Of a stretch of 64,000 bases of DNA, positions 8,133-18,586 are shown piece by piece. The notes under the pieces were generated by a model, which saw only the letters and a program-made list of their open reading frames with translations, did not search any database and was not told the DNA's origin. The translations under genes were made by a program, and so were the position numbers. The stretch covers positions 8,289,501 through 8,353,500 of the forward strand of contig NZ_CP130630.1 of NCBI RefSeq assembly GCF_030551255.1, read 5' to 3'. Every line of letters begins with the position of its first letter. Position 1 is the first letter of the stretch. This DNA is from Streptomyces sp. NL15-2K. Its GTDB lineage: Bacteria; Actinomycetota; Actinomycetes; Streptomycetales; Streptomycetaceae.

Positions 8133-9398
8133 ATGACCAGCACCACGAGAGGCTCGGCCGTCGCGCTCGGCGCGGCCTTGGCCGTCGCACTCGGGGGCGT
8201 CGCCGCGCTGCCCGCGGCCGCCGCACCGGCGCCGGCGCCGCGCACCGAGAAGGCGAGCGTGGCACCGGACGGGACGGACGGCAACGGCGTCTCCAACGGG
8301 CAGAGCCTGAGCGCGGACGGCCGTTATCTGGCCTTCGTCTCCGACGCCGACAACCTCGTCGCGGGCGACACCAACGGTCTCACCGACGCCTTCGTCCGCG
8401 ACCTGAAGACCGGCACCACCCGCCTGGCGAGCACCGCCGAGGACGGCGGCCCGGGGGACCGCACCGTCCTGGACGTCTCACTGAGTGCCAACGGCCGGTA
8501 TCTGGCGTTCAGCTCCACCCGCACCGACAACACCGACGACACCCATGTCTGGGTCAAGGACCTGAAGACCGGCGCCCTCCAGCGGCTCGACGACGCCGTG
8601 GACAAGGGCTACAGCGCCGCCGGCAGCCCCGCCCTCAGCGCCGACGGCCGCTATGTCGCCTTCATCGCCGGGCGCACCGGCGACGCGCCGTCGGGGGACG
8701 GCTGGAACCGGGTCTACCGCGTCGACCGCAAGACCGGCGAGGCCGTCCGGATCAGCCAGGTACCCGGCGAGGGCGCCTGGAAGGCCGCCGTCACCCGCCC
8801 GTCCATCAGCGCGGACGGCAGCCGGGTCGGCTACCAGTTCTTCGTTCCGCACCCCAGCCGGGGCGACTGGAGCGACGCCTACGTCCGTGACGTGCCGAGC
8901 GGTGAACTGTTCCAGGTCGACAAGGCGCCGGACGGCAAGGTGTCCGACGGGCAGACCGAGTTCCCGCAGGTCAGCGCCGACGGCCGGTACGCGGTCTTCA
9001 ACTCGCTGGACTCGCAGTTGACGCCGGGCGACACCAACGGCTCGCACAACGTCTTCATCCGCGACCTGAAGACGGGGGAACTGCGCCGCATCGACGCCGC
9101 CGACCCGTCCGCCCACACCGCCCACCCGTCGCTCAGCGCCGACGGCCGGCACCTCGCCTTCGTCTCCTCCGACCCGGGCGACCCGAACCACACCACGCGT
9201 GGGTACGTGCGCGATCTGCGGACCGGGCGCACGGTTCTGGCCAACCCCAACACCCAGGGCGGCCCGAGCGCCTCCTCGGTCTGGTTCCCCGTGATCGACC
9301 GGCACGGCCGCACGGTCGCCTTCAGCAGCTGGGCCACCGACCTCGTGCCCGGCGACACCGACGACACCACGCACGTGTACATCCGTCACCTCAGGTGA
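8133..9398 (+). CDS. Secreted TolB-like PD40 beta-propeller protein
   Basis: 421 residues. An N-terminal signal peptide (hydrophobic ALGAALAVALGGVAALPAAAAP) predicts export. The rest consists of about six PD40/TolB-like repeats, each with LSADGRYLAFVS or a variant followed by GDTNG..DAFVRDLKTG; recognisable copies begin near 8308, 8482, 8635, 8806, 8965 and 9130. PD40 propellers usually bind proteins or sugars; no catalytic domain is present. GTGACTCGG-type starts are absent and ATG 8133 follows AGGGGGAAG at good spacing. It is a single gene after a MITE-like element. The specific role is unknown. Confidence 0.85.
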   Translation: MTSTTRGSAVALGAALAVALGGVAALPAAAAPAPAPRTEKASVAPDGTDGNGVSNGQSLSADGRYLAFVSDADNLVAGDTNGLTDAFVRDLKTGTTRLASTAEDGGPGDRTVLDVSLSANGRYLAFSSTRTDNTDDTHVWVKDLKTGALQRLDDAVDKGYSAAGSPALSADGRYVAFIAGRTGDAPSGDGWNRVYRVDRKTGEAVRISQVPGEGAWKAAVTRPSISADGSRVGYQFFVPHPSRGDWSDAYVRDVPSGELFQVDKAPDGKVSDGQTEFPQVSADGRYAVFNSLDSQLTPGDTNGSHNVFIRDLKTGELRRIDAADPSAHTAHPSLSADGRHLAFVSSDPGDPNHTTRGYVRDLRTGRTVLANPNTQGGPSASSVWFPVIDRHGRTVAFSSWATDLVPGDTDDTTHVYIRHLR

Positions 9399-9444
9399 CC
9401 GACCGCATCCTGAGACAATCGTGAGCGAGGCGCGGGGGCTGTGC

Positions 9445-9456
9445 CAGACTGCCTCC
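9445..9456 (+). promoter_or_regulatory. Candidate -10 box giving a leaderless leader-peptide transcript
   Basis: CAGACT at 9445-9450 resembles a -10 hexamer and lies 6 nt before the GTG at 9457. A weak GTGAGC (9421-9426) sits 18 bp upstream in -35 position. Transcription would begin at or next to the leader-peptide start codon, which lacks any Shine-Dalgarno sequence. Confidence 0.4.
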
Positions 9457-9507
9457 GTGCTCTCGTTCGCCACGATTATTGGCAGCAGGCGCGCCGGTCC
9501 GCAGTGA
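9457..9507 (+). CDS. Putative attenuation leader peptide of cimA (MLSFATIIGSRRAGPQ)
   Basis: A 16-codon frame, GTG start and TGA stop, containing two adjacent Ile codons, both ATT (9475-9480). ATT is very rare in high-GC Streptomyces. About 55 nt downstream is a hairpin followed by a U-tract, and then cimA, the first committed enzyme of the citramalate route to isoleucine. Scarcity of charged tRNA-Ile would stall a ribosome on the ATT-ATT pair. No ribosome site is visible, consistent with leaderless initiation. The alternative is a chance frame; the Ile pair, the terminator and the gene function together argue against that. Confidence 0.55.
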   Translation: MLSFATIIGSRRAGPQ

Positions 9508-9561
9508 CCGCCACGTACGACCAGGTACGGGCGGACACCGTCGTCCTCGACCCGCGCGCAG

Positions 9562-9596
9562 ACCTCTCGCACCCGCGAGGGGTTTTTCGCTTTTCT
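9562..9596 (+). terminator. Intrinsic terminator (attenuator) in the cimA leader
   Basis: A 9-bp stem with one G-U pair (9562-9570 with 9575-9583), 4-nt loop, followed directly by TTTTTCGCTTTT. Classical U-tract terminators are uncommon in Streptomyces. This one ends about 100 nt before cimA ATG and lies inside its leader, so it should act in cis as an attenuator. Confidence 0.6.
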
Positions 9597-9698
9597 GGCC
9601 CACCCGCAGCCGGAGGCGAGAGCGCGAGGGACCATGTGGGGACGGTGGAGCCGGTCATTCCGGTAAAGACCGAGATCCGACACAGGAGCCTTCAGACC

Positions 9699-11303
9699 AT
9701 GACCGAAACCAGCGAGCTCGACGATTCGTTCCACGTCTTCGACACCACCCTGCGCGACGGCGCCCAGCGTGAGGGCATCAACCTCACCGTCGCCGACAAG
9801 CTCGCCATCGCGCGGCACCTGGACGAGTTCGGCGTGGGCTTCATCGAGGGCGGCTGGCCCGGCGCCAACCCGCGCGACACCGAGTTCTTCGCCCGCGCCC
9901 AGCAGGAGATCGACTTCCAGCACGCCGAGCTGGTCGCCTTCGGCGCCACGCGCCGGGCGGGCGCGAAAGCGGCTCAGGACCCGCAGGTCAAGGCACTTCT
10001 GGACTCCGGCGCCCCGGTGGTCACCCTGGTGGCGAAGTCCCACGACCGCCACGTCGAGCTCGCCCTGCGCACCACGCTGGACGAGAACCTCGAGATGGTC
10101 CGCGACACGGTGTCCTTCCTGAAGGAGCAGGGCCGCCGCGTCTTCGTCGACTGCGAGCACTTCTTCGACGGCTACCGCGCGAACCCGGAGTACGCCAAGG
10201 CCGTCGTACGGGCCGCGTCCGAGGCGGGCGCCGACGTCGTCATCCTCTGCGACACCAACGGCGGCATGCTCCCCGCCCAGGTCCAGGCGGTCGTCGGCAC
10301 GGTCCTCGCCGACACCGGCGCCCGGCTCGGCATCCACGCCCAGGACGACACGGGCTGCGCGGTGGCCAACACGCTGGCCGCGGTGGACGCGGGCGCCACC
10401 CACGTCCAGTGCACGGCCAACGGCTACGGCGAGCGGGTCGGCAACGCCAACCTGTTCCCGGTGGTGGCGGCCCTGGAACTCAAGTACGGCAAGAAGGTCC
10501 TCCCCGACGGCAAGCTCCGCGAGATGACCCGCATCTCGCACGCGATCGCGGAGGTCGTGAACCTCACCCCCTCCACCCACCAGCCCTACGTCGGCGTCTC
10601 CGCCTTCGCCCACAAGGCCGGCCTGCACGCCTCCGCCATCAAGATCGACCCGGACCTGTACCAGCACATCGACCCCGAACTGGTCGGCAACACCATGCGG
10701 ATGCTGGTCTCCGACATGGCGGGCCGCGCGTCGGTCGAGCTCAAGGGCAAGGAACTCGGCATCGACCTGGGCGGCGACCGCGAACTGGTCGGCCGGGTGG
10801 TCGACCGGGTGAAGGAGCGCGAGCTCAAGGGCTACACATACGAGGCGGCGGACGCCTCCTTCGAACTCCTCCTCCGGGCGGAGGTCGAGGGCAAGCCCCT
10901 GAAGTACTTCCAGGTCGAGTCCTGGCGCGCGATCGTCGAGGACCGCCCCGACGGCACCCACGCCAACGAGGCCACGGTCAAGCTCTGGGCCAAGAGCGAG
11001 CGCATCGTCGCCACGGCCGAGGGCAACGGCCCGGTCAACGCCCTGGACCGGGCGCTGAGGGTGGCGCTGGAGAGGATCTACCCGCAGCTCGCCAAGCTCG
11101 ACCTGGTCGACTACAAGGTCCGCATCCTGGAGGGCGTGCACGGCACCCAGTCCACGACGAGGGTCCTGATCTCCACGTCCGACGGGGCGGGGGAGTGGTC
11201 CACGGTCGGCGTCGCCGAGAACGTCATCGCCGCGTCCTGGCAGGCGCTGGAGGACGCTTACACGTACGGGCTGCTGCGGGCAGGGGTGGAGCCGGCGGAG
11301 TAG
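9699..11303 (+). CDS. cimA: Citramalate synthase
   Basis: 534 residues. Condenses pyruvate with acetyl-CoA to (R)-citramalate, the threonine-independent entry to 2-ketobutyrate and isoleucine; LeuCD and LeuB then act on its products. DRE-TIM metallolyase domain: FDTTLRDGAQREGINL, the metal His pair in GIHAQDDTGCAVANTL, FVDCEHFFDGY, and a CTANGYGERVGNANL loop. The C-terminal 130 residues form a LeuA-type allosteric domain, expected to bind isoleucine. The length and the RDGAQREG variant fit the CimA/LeuA2 branch rather than alpha-isopropylmalate synthase LeuA. ATG 9699 follows ACAGGAG. Transcription is probably controlled by the attenuator at 9457-9596. Confidence 0.88.
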   Translation: MTETSELDDSFHVFDTTLRDGAQREGINLTVADKLAIARHLDEFGVGFIEGGWPGANPRDTEFFARAQQEIDFQHAELVAFGATRRAGAKAAQDPQVKALLDSGAPVVTLVAKSHDRHVELALRTTLDENLEMVRDTVSFLKEQGRRVFVDCEHFFDGYRANPEYAKAVVRAASEAGADVVILCDTNGGMLPAQVQAVVGTVLADTGARLGIHAQDDTGCAVANTLAAVDAGATHVQCTANGYGERVGNANLFPVVAALELKYGKKVLPDGKLREMTRISHAIAEVVNLTPSTHQPYVGVSAFAHKAGLHASAIKIDPDLYQHIDPELVGNTMRMLVSDMAGRASVELKGKELGIDLGGDRELVGRVVDRVKERELKGYTYEAADASFELLLRAEVEGKPLKYFQVESWRAIVEDRPDGTHANEATVKLWAKSERIVATAEGNGPVNALDRALRVALERIYPQLAKLDLVDYKVRILEGVHGTQSTTRVLISTSDGAGEWSTVGVAENVIAASWQALEDAYTYGLLRAGVEPAE

Positions 11304-11404
11304 TCAACCCGACGCCGCACACGTCATCTTGACGGCTTCCGGGACTGCCGGTGGAGTTGTGGGTCCAGCGCAGTGCGATTCCCGAGCCGCCCGGAGGGAC
11401 GTTC

Positions 11405-14400
11405 ATGCGAAGAACCGCCCTGCTCCTCTCCACCGCCTTACTGACCGGCTTACTGCCCCTGGCCTCCGCGGGATCCGCCGCGGGGGCCGGCGTGGCCGAG
11501 GACCCCGCCCCCGTCCCCGTCGACCGCTTCGAGGGCGAGGTCCCCTTCGCCGCCCCGCCCGCCGAAGGCATCTTCACCTGGGGCAGCGACAACGACGACC
11601 CGCCCGCCCTTCAGCTGACCACCCGCGAGGACGCCCCCGAGGGCGACAAGGTCCTCACCGGCACCTACGACATCAGCGGCTACGGCGGCTTCACCCACGG
11701 CTTCGCCTCCGCCGAGCCCGCCCACGACTGGTCCGCCCACCAGGGCATCCGCTTCTGGTGGGACGGCCAGGACAACGGCAAGAAGATCGCCTTCGAGATC
11801 AGGGACGGCGGCGCCAACGGCGAGGCCTCCGAACTGTGGACGACCTCCTTCACCGACGACTTCGCCGGCTGGAAGCAGGTGGAGATCCCCTTCACCGACT
11901 TCACCTACCGCACCGACTACCAGCCCGTCGGCGGCATCGACCAGGTCCTCGGCCTCACCGAGATGTGGGGCTACGCCATTACTCTCCCCGTCGGCGCCAA
12001 GGGCGAGTTCGCCATGGACGGCGTCGAGTTGTACGGCAGGGCCGACCAGTCGCTGCGCGCCTCCGTCACCACCGACGCGGCCGTGTACCCGGTCGAGGAG
12101 GGCGGGACGGCGGCCGTGCGGGTCACCGTCGCCACCACCGGCTCCGCCCCGATCGACGAACCCGTGACCGTCGCCTATGAGACGAGCACGACCGGCACCG
12201 CGGACCCCGGCAAGGATTACACCCCGGTCAGCGGCACCCTCACCTTCCCCGCGGGCACCACATCCGGCACTTCCCGCACGCTTCGCCTCCCCACCCTCCA
12301 GGACAGGTCCGCCGAGTCCGCCGAGACGATCCCGCTGAAGCTCACGGTCACCGGCGCCAAGGCCCCGGCCGAGAACCCCCAGGTCGTCGTCGACGCGCAC
12401 GGACTGCCCTATCTGAACAGCAGGTTGCCGGTGAAGCAGCGCGTCGCCGACCTCCTCTCCCGTATGTCCCTGGCGGAGAAGGCCGGCCAGATGACCCAGG
12501 CCGAGCGCGGCGCCATCACGGCTGCGGGCGACATCGCCGCGTACGACCTCGGTTCGCTGCTGTCCGGCGGGGGTTCCACTCCGACGCCCAACACCCCCGA
12601 AGCCTGGGCCAAGATGATCGACGCCTTCCAACTCCGGGCGCAGGCGACGCGGTTCCAGATCCCGCTGATCTACGGCGTCGACGCGGTGCACGGCCACAAC
12701 AACCTGGTCGGGGCCACGATCACGCCGCACAACATCGGGATCGGGGCGGCCAGGGACCCCCAACTCGCCTACAGGACAGCCGCGGTGACCGCCGCCGAGG
12801 TCCGCGCCACCGGCATCCCCTGGGACTTCGCCCCCTGCCTCTGCGTCACCCGCGACGACCGCTGGGGCCGCGCCTACGAGGCCTTCGGCGAGGACCCGGC
12901 CCTCGTGGACGCCATGGAGACCGTGATCCAGGGCCTGCAAGGCGCCCCGGACGGACGAGACTTGAAGCGCTCCGACAAGGTCCTCGCCACCGCCAAGCAC
13001 TTCGTCGGCGACGGCGGCACCGAGTACGGCTCCTCCACCACCGGCACGTACACCATCGACCAGGGCGTCACCAAGGTCACCCGGCAGCAGCTGGAGGCCG
13101 TCCACCTGGCGCCGTACACCACGGCCGTCGACCGGGGTGTCGGCACGGTCATGCCCTCCTTCTCCTCGCTCGACATCGCGGGCGACGGCCAGGGTCCGGT
13201 GAAGATGCACGCCCGCGCCGACATGATCAACGGCGTGCTGAAGGGCCGTATGGACTTCGACGGCTTCGTCATCAGCGACTGGGCCGCCATCGACCAGCTT
13301 CCCGGCGACTACGCCTCCGACGTCCGTACGTCGGTCAACGCGGGCCTGGACATGATCATGGTCCCGTACGCGTACAAGGACTTCCACGCCGCCCTGGTCG
13401 ACGAGGTCGAGGCCGGCCGGGTCAGTGAGCGGCGGATCGACGACGCCGTCGCGCGCATCCTCACGCAGAAGTTCCGGCTCGGGCTGTTCGAGAAGCCGTA
13501 CGCCGACACCAGCGGTGCCTCCGAGATCGGCTCCGCCGGACACCGGGCCGTCGCCCGGCAGGCGGCCGCCGAGTCGCAGGTGCTGCTGAAGAACGCGGGC
13601 GGTGTGCTGCCGCTGAAGAAGGCGCAGAAGGTCTACGTCGCCGGCTCCAACGCCGACGACATCGGCAACCAGACCGGCGGCTGGACCGTCACCTGGCAGG
13701 GCTCGTCCGGAGACATCACGCCCGGCACGACCATCCTGGAGGGGATGCGGAACGCCGGGGGAGACGTCACCTACTCCAAGGACGCCTCCGCTTCGACCAG
13801 CGGTCACGACGTCGGGGTGGTCGTCGTCGGCGAGACCCCGTACGCCGAGGGCATGGGTGATGTCGGCAACGGTCATGACCTGGAGCTGAGTCCCGCCGAC
13901 AAGACGGCCGTCGACAAGGTGTGCGCCGCCATGAAGTGCGCGGTGCTGATCGTCTCCGGGCGTCCTCAGCTCGTCGGCGACCGGCTCGCGAGCATCGACG
14001 CCCTGGTCGCCTCCTGGCTGCCGGGCACGGAGGGCGACGGTGTGGCCGACGTCCTTTACGGCAGGCGGCCCTTCACCGGGCAGCTCCCCGTGACCTGGCC
14101 GAAGTCCGAGGCGCAGCTGCCGATCAACGTCGGTGACACGGCGTACGACCCGCAGTACCCGTACGGCTGGGGCCTGACGACCCTGACCAAGGCGCCGGAA
14201 GGCGGCCCGGCGACGCTGAAGGCGCTCGGCATCGCGGCAAGAGCGGCGGAGAAGGCCGGCGCCCAGGCGGCGGGTCGCGCGCTTGTCACCAAGGCGCGGC
14301 TGATCGTCCAGCAGAAGGTGGGCCAGTCCATCACGGCAGAGGTCGCGAAGCCCTTCGCCGACGCGGACCATCTGCTGCTGACGGGACGGTACGGAGAGGC

Positions 14401-14437
14401 GGTGGAGAAGCTGACGGCGGCCTATCGGGCGGCTTGA
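11405..14437 (+). CDS. Secreted multidomain family 3 glycoside hydrolase
   Basis: 1010 residues. After the signal peptide (about 1-28) is a CIA30/CBM11-like beta-sandwich (FEGE...WGSDNDD...GIRFWWDG...FAMDGVELYG), then a Calx-beta-type segment (about 220-325; TGTADPGKDYTPVSGTL). The GH3 N-domain follows with VKQRVADLLSRMSLAEKAGQM, IPLIYGVDAVHGHN, KHFVGDGGTEYG and the nucleophile Asp625 in GFVISDWAAI. The GH3 C-domain contains VLLKNAGGVLPLKK and GWTVTWQG, ending near PYGWGL. About 85 residues of helix follow. Likely an exo-beta-glucosidase acting on exogenous beta-glucans; the specificity is inferred only. ATG 11405 has a GGAGGGAC ribosome site. Transcribed alone. Confidence 0.92.
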   Translation: MRRTALLLSTALLTGLLPLASAGSAAGAGVAEDPAPVPVDRFEGEVPFAAPPAEGIFTWGSDNDDPPALQLTTREDAPEGDKVLTGTYDISGYGGFTHGFASAEPAHDWSAHQGIRFWWDGQDNGKKIAFEIRDGGANGEASELWTTSFTDDFAGWKQVEIPFTDFTYRTDYQPVGGIDQVLGLTEMWGYAITLPVGAKGEFAMDGVELYGRADQSLRASVTTDAAVYPVEEGGTAAVRVTVATTGSAPIDEPVTVAYETSTTGTADPGKDYTPVSGTLTFPAGTTSGTSRTLRLPTLQDRSAESAETIPLKLTVTGAKAPAENPQVVVDAHGLPYLNSRLPVKQRVADLLSRMSLAEKAGQMTQAERGAITAAGDIAAYDLGSLLSGGGSTPTPNTPEAWAKMIDAFQLRAQATRFQIPLIYGVDAVHGHNNLVGATITPHNIGIGAARDPQLAYRTAAVTAAEVRATGIPWDFAPCLCVTRDDRWGRAYEAFGEDPALVDAMETVIQGLQGAPDGRDLKRSDKVLATAKHFVGDGGTEYGSSTTGTYTIDQGVTKVTRQQLEAVHLAPYTTAVDRGVGTVMPSFSSLDIAGDGQGPVKMHARADMINGVLKGRMDFDGFVISDWAAIDQLPGDYASDVRTSVNAGLDMIMVPYAYKDFHAALVDEVEAGRVSERRIDDAVARILTQKFRLGLFEKPYADTSGASEIGSAGHRAVARQAAAESQVLLKNAGGVLPLKKAQKVYVAGSNADDIGNQTGGWTVTWQGSSGDITPGTTILEGMRNAGGDVTYSKDASASTSGHDVGVVVVGETPYAEGMGDVGNGHDLELSPADKTAVDKVCAAMKCAVLIVSGRPQLVGDRLASIDALVASWLPGTEGDGVADVLYGRRPFTGQLPVTWPKSEAQLPINVGDTAYDPQYPYGWGLTTLTKAPEGGPATLKALGIAARAAEKAGAQAAGRALVTKARLIVQQKVGQSITAEVAKPFADADHLLLTGRYGEAVEKLTAAYRAA

Positions 14438-14510
14438 TCACCGGTTCCGCCCACGTTTTCCGGCTCGCCCTGATGGGTCATTTTTGTCGGCTTTCGGGTA
14501 GCTTCTAAGT

Positions 14511-15887
14511 ATGAAGGTCGCACTATCGACCCGAAACTTTGCCGGACTGCTGACCGCGCTGGCGCTCGCCGTCCTGACGGCGATGGCCGTCCTGATGGCG
14601 GGCGCCCCGCGCGCGGAAGCGGCCACCAGCGTCTCGACGATCGCCGAGGCCCTGCGTGAGGACCCGGTCTACGTCGATCCGGCCGCGTCCGACCAGGTGT
14701 CGGAGTCCGAGGCGGACGCCCTGGCCAAGCAGATCGAGGGCGCCGACAAGCCCCTCTTCGTCGCTGTCCTGCCCGACGACTATCCGAAGCAGGACCTGTT
14801 CACGGACCTGCGTACCGCCACCGGCGTGACCGGCCTGTACGCGATCCGCCTCGGCGACGACTTCGACGCCCGGGCCGACTCCGCGGTCCTGTCGCAGGCC
14901 GCCGTGCAGAACCTCGTCAGCAGCGTCCGGGGTGAGGACGACGCGGGGACCCAGCTCGACGACTTCACCGACCGTGCCCTGACCAACATGGGCGGCTCTG
15001 CCCCCTCCTCCTGGGACACCTCCGACGACGGCAGCGGGGTGTCGACCGCCGCGCTGATCACCGCTGGCACGGTCCTCGTGGCGGGCGGCACGGGCGCGTA
15101 CGCGATCGTCCGGCGCAACCGGCGCCGGCACGAGGAGGAGCAGCGGGCCGCGCTGGAGAAGCTGCGGGTCGTCGTCGACGAGGACATCACCGCCTTCGGC
15201 GAGGAGCTCGACCGCCTCGACTTCCATCCGGGGGAACCGGGCGCGGACGACGCCATGCGGGCGGACTACGAGCAGGGGCTGGACCAGTACGAGAAGGCGA
15301 AGAAGTTCATGGCCGAGGCCCGCAAGCCGGAGGACGTGCGGGCCGTCACGCAGGCCCTGGACGACGGCCGCTTCTCGCTCGCCCGGCTGGCCGCCCGTCG
15401 CGAGGGCCGCCCGCTGCCCGATCGGCGCCCGCCCTGCTTCTTCGACCCCCGCCACGGTCCCTCGGTCGCCGACGCGACCTGGATGCCGCCCGGCGGCGAA
15501 CCCCGCGAGGTCCCGGTCTGCGCGGCCGACCGGACCCGTCTGGCCGACGGCCGCGACCCGGTGATGCGCGAGGTCGACACCGAGCAGGGCCGCCGCCCGT
15601 ACTGGGAGGCGGGACCCGCCTACGGGCCCTGGGCGGGCGGCTACTTCGGCGGCGGCATCCTGCCCGGCCTGCTCATCGGCACGCTGCTCGGCAGCATGAT
15701 GGCCAGCCCGGCCTACGCGGCCGACTACGGCTCCGGCTACGGCGACTTCGGTGCCGCCGGCTACGAGGGCGGCGACGTCTCCGGCGCGGACTTCCAGAGC
15801 GACGACTTCAGCGGCGGCTTCGGCGGCGGGGACTACGGGGGCGGTGGGGACTTCGGCGGGGGCGGGGACTTCGGCGGCGGATTCTGA
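14511..15887 (+). CDS. Membrane-anchored protein with extracytoplasmic N-domain and Gly-rich tail
   Basis: 458 residues. An N-terminal signal peptide/anchor (LLTALALAVLTAMAVLMAG) precedes a domain of about 130 residues (IAEALREDPVYVDPAASDQVS...) of the kind seen in actinobacterial proteins annotated DUF5129-like. A second membrane segment (TAALITAGTVLVAGGTGAYAIV, about residue 180) is followed by RRNRRRHEEEQ, so the segment after it should be cytoplasmic, with a coiled-coil-prone stretch. A third hydrophobic stretch is GGYFGGGILPGLLIGTLLGSMM. The C-terminus is a low-complexity Gly/Asp/Phe tail with repeated GGGDFGGG. ATG 14511. No enzymatic motif is visible and the function is unknown. The gene ends next to a tetranucleotide repeat and a strong terminator. 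Confidence 0.75.
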   Translation: MKVALSTRNFAGLLTALALAVLTAMAVLMAGAPRAEAATSVSTIAEALREDPVYVDPAASDQVSESEADALAKQIEGADKPLFVAVLPDDYPKQDLFTDLRTATGVTGLYAIRLGDDFDARADSAVLSQAAVQNLVSSVRGEDDAGTQLDDFTDRALTNMGGSAPSSWDTSDDGSGVSTAALITAGTVLVAGGTGAYAIVRRNRRRHEEEQRAALEKLRVVVDEDITAFGEELDRLDFHPGEPGADDAMRADYEQGLDQYEKAKKFMAEARKPEDVRAVTQALDDGRFSLARLAARREGRPLPDRRPPCFFDPRHGPSVADATWMPPGGEPREVPVCAADRTRLADGRDPVMREVDTEQGRRPYWEAGPAYGPWAGGYFGGGILPGLLIGTLLGSMMASPAYAADYGSGYGDFGAAGYEGGDVSGADFQSDDFSGGFGGGDYGGGGDFGGGGDFGGGF

Positions 15888-15906
15888 CGGCCCGGAGCAG
15901 ACTCGG

Positions 15907-15966
15907 GGCAGGCAGGCAGGCAGGCAGGCAGGCGGGCGGGCGGGCAGGCAGACAGGCAGGCAGGGC
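15907..15966. repeat. GGCA tetranucleotide microsatellite
   Basis: About 15 units of GGCA or one-base variants (GGCG, GACA) in 60 bp, just after the Gly-rich gene stop and before the convergent terminator. It is not translated in the annotated frames. Confidence 0.85.
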
Positions 15967-15981
15967 GGGAACGGGCACGGG

Positions 15982-16015
15982 CACGGGCCCGGCGCGGAAC
16001 TGCGCCGGGCCCGTG
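15982..16015. terminator. Strong bidirectional terminator between convergent genes
   Basis: A perfect 14-bp GC stem (15982-15995 with 16002-16015), 6-nt loop, between the convergent membrane protein gene and the trypsin gene. Confidence 0.8.
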
Positions 16016-16048
16016 GGACGTCGTACGAAGTGCTGGGGCGCGCGTCGG

Positions 16049-17383
<1,335 letters not shown>

Positions 17384-17387
<4 letters not shown>

Positions 17388-18586
17388 GCGGACCATGATG
17401 CGGGAGTACGACCCTGATCCGCGCCCCTTTTCTTCCGGGCACGGGTGCGCCGCACGCCCGCCGCCCCGCTCGCCATGACGAGGGACAGGGCGACCAGGCC
17501 CGCGCTGACCCACAGCGGCGACCGGTAGCCGCCCCCGGCGCCGATCGCCGTACCGCCGAGCCAGGGTCCGAACGCGGCGCCCACATTGAAGGCAGCCGTC
17601 GCGAAGCCGCCGGCCAGGGTGGGAGCACCGGGGGCCGCGTAGAGGACCTGGGAGATCAGGGTGGATCCGACGCCGAAGGAGAGGGCGCCGAGGACGGGGA
17701 CGAGCCCGAGCGCCACGACCGGCTCTCCCGCGCCGAGCGCGAAACCGGACCATCCGGCGCACAGCACCAGGCCGCCCGCCCCCACCACCAGCACGGGCCG
17801 CCGGTCGGCGTACCGTCCCCCGACCCGGACCCCGACGAACGCCCCGAAGCCGAACAGCGCGAGGACGACCGGCACCCAACCGCCGTCCAGTCCCGTGACG
17901 TTGGTGGCGAGAGGCGCGAGGTAGGTGAAGCTGCAGAAGGTGGCACCGTTCACGAGCGCTCCGAGCAGCAGGGTGACCAGCAGCCGAGGGCTGCGCAGGG
18001 ACCGCAACTCGCCCCGCAGCGAAGGTCGTACCGACTCGGCGGCCCCGCCCGGCACCGACCGCGCCACCGCCACCACGGCGGGCACGGACACGACCGCCAC
18101 CGCCCAGAACGCCGAACGCCAGCCCCAGAACTGCCCGAGCAGCGCCCCTGCGGGCACCCCCACGACACACGCCAGCGTGACCCCGCCCAGCAGCATGGAC
18201 GTGGCCCGCCCCTTGGCATCCGGCTCCACCATCCCGACGGCGGCCACCAGGGCGACCGCCAGGAACCCGGCGTTGGCGAGCGCCCCCACGACCCGCGTGG
18301 CGAGCAGCACCCCGAAACTGTCGGTCACCGCACCGACGACATGAACGCCGAGAAAGACCAGGAGGAACCCCAGCAAGGCCCCGCGCCGGGACCACCGCCG
18401 GGCAAGCCCCGCCATCAAGGGCGCCCCGACCACCATCCCCACGGCAAAGGCGGAGGTCAGCGCCCCCGCGGCAGGGACGGACACCTGGAGGTCCCGGGCG
18501 ATGTCCGGCACCAGCCCGGACAGCATGAACTCGGACGTCCCCTGGGCGAACACGGCAACGCCCAGCAGAAACAAAGCGAACGGCAT
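17384..18586 (-). CDS. MFS drug exporter, chloramphenicol resistance (Cml/Cmx) type
   Basis: 400 residues, twelve predicted transmembrane segments, major facilitator superfamily DHA1. The N-terminus MPFALFLLGVAVFAQGTSEF and the following MLSGLVPDIARDLQVSVPAA match the Cml/CmrA/Cmx chloramphenicol exporters of Streptomyces and Corynebacterium. Motif A-like RRWSRRGALL, DAKGRATSMLLGGVTLACV and GVPAGALLGQFWGWRSAFW are also characteristic. It would expel chloramphenicol or related phenicols by proton antiport at the cytoplasmic membrane; whether it confers resistance is inference. ATG 18586 follows GGAG at 7 nt. It is translationally coupled (ATGA) to the interrupted small gene downstream. Confidence 0.88.

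Noticed and set aside
11450..14371. Very long minus-strand reading frame opposite the GH3 gene, and similar long antisense frames at 8478-11141, 4534-6375 and 36641-40603
   Set aside because: These are shadows created by the high GC content; their products are Gly/Arg/Asp/Val-rich with no motifs, while the opposite strands encode clear proteins.
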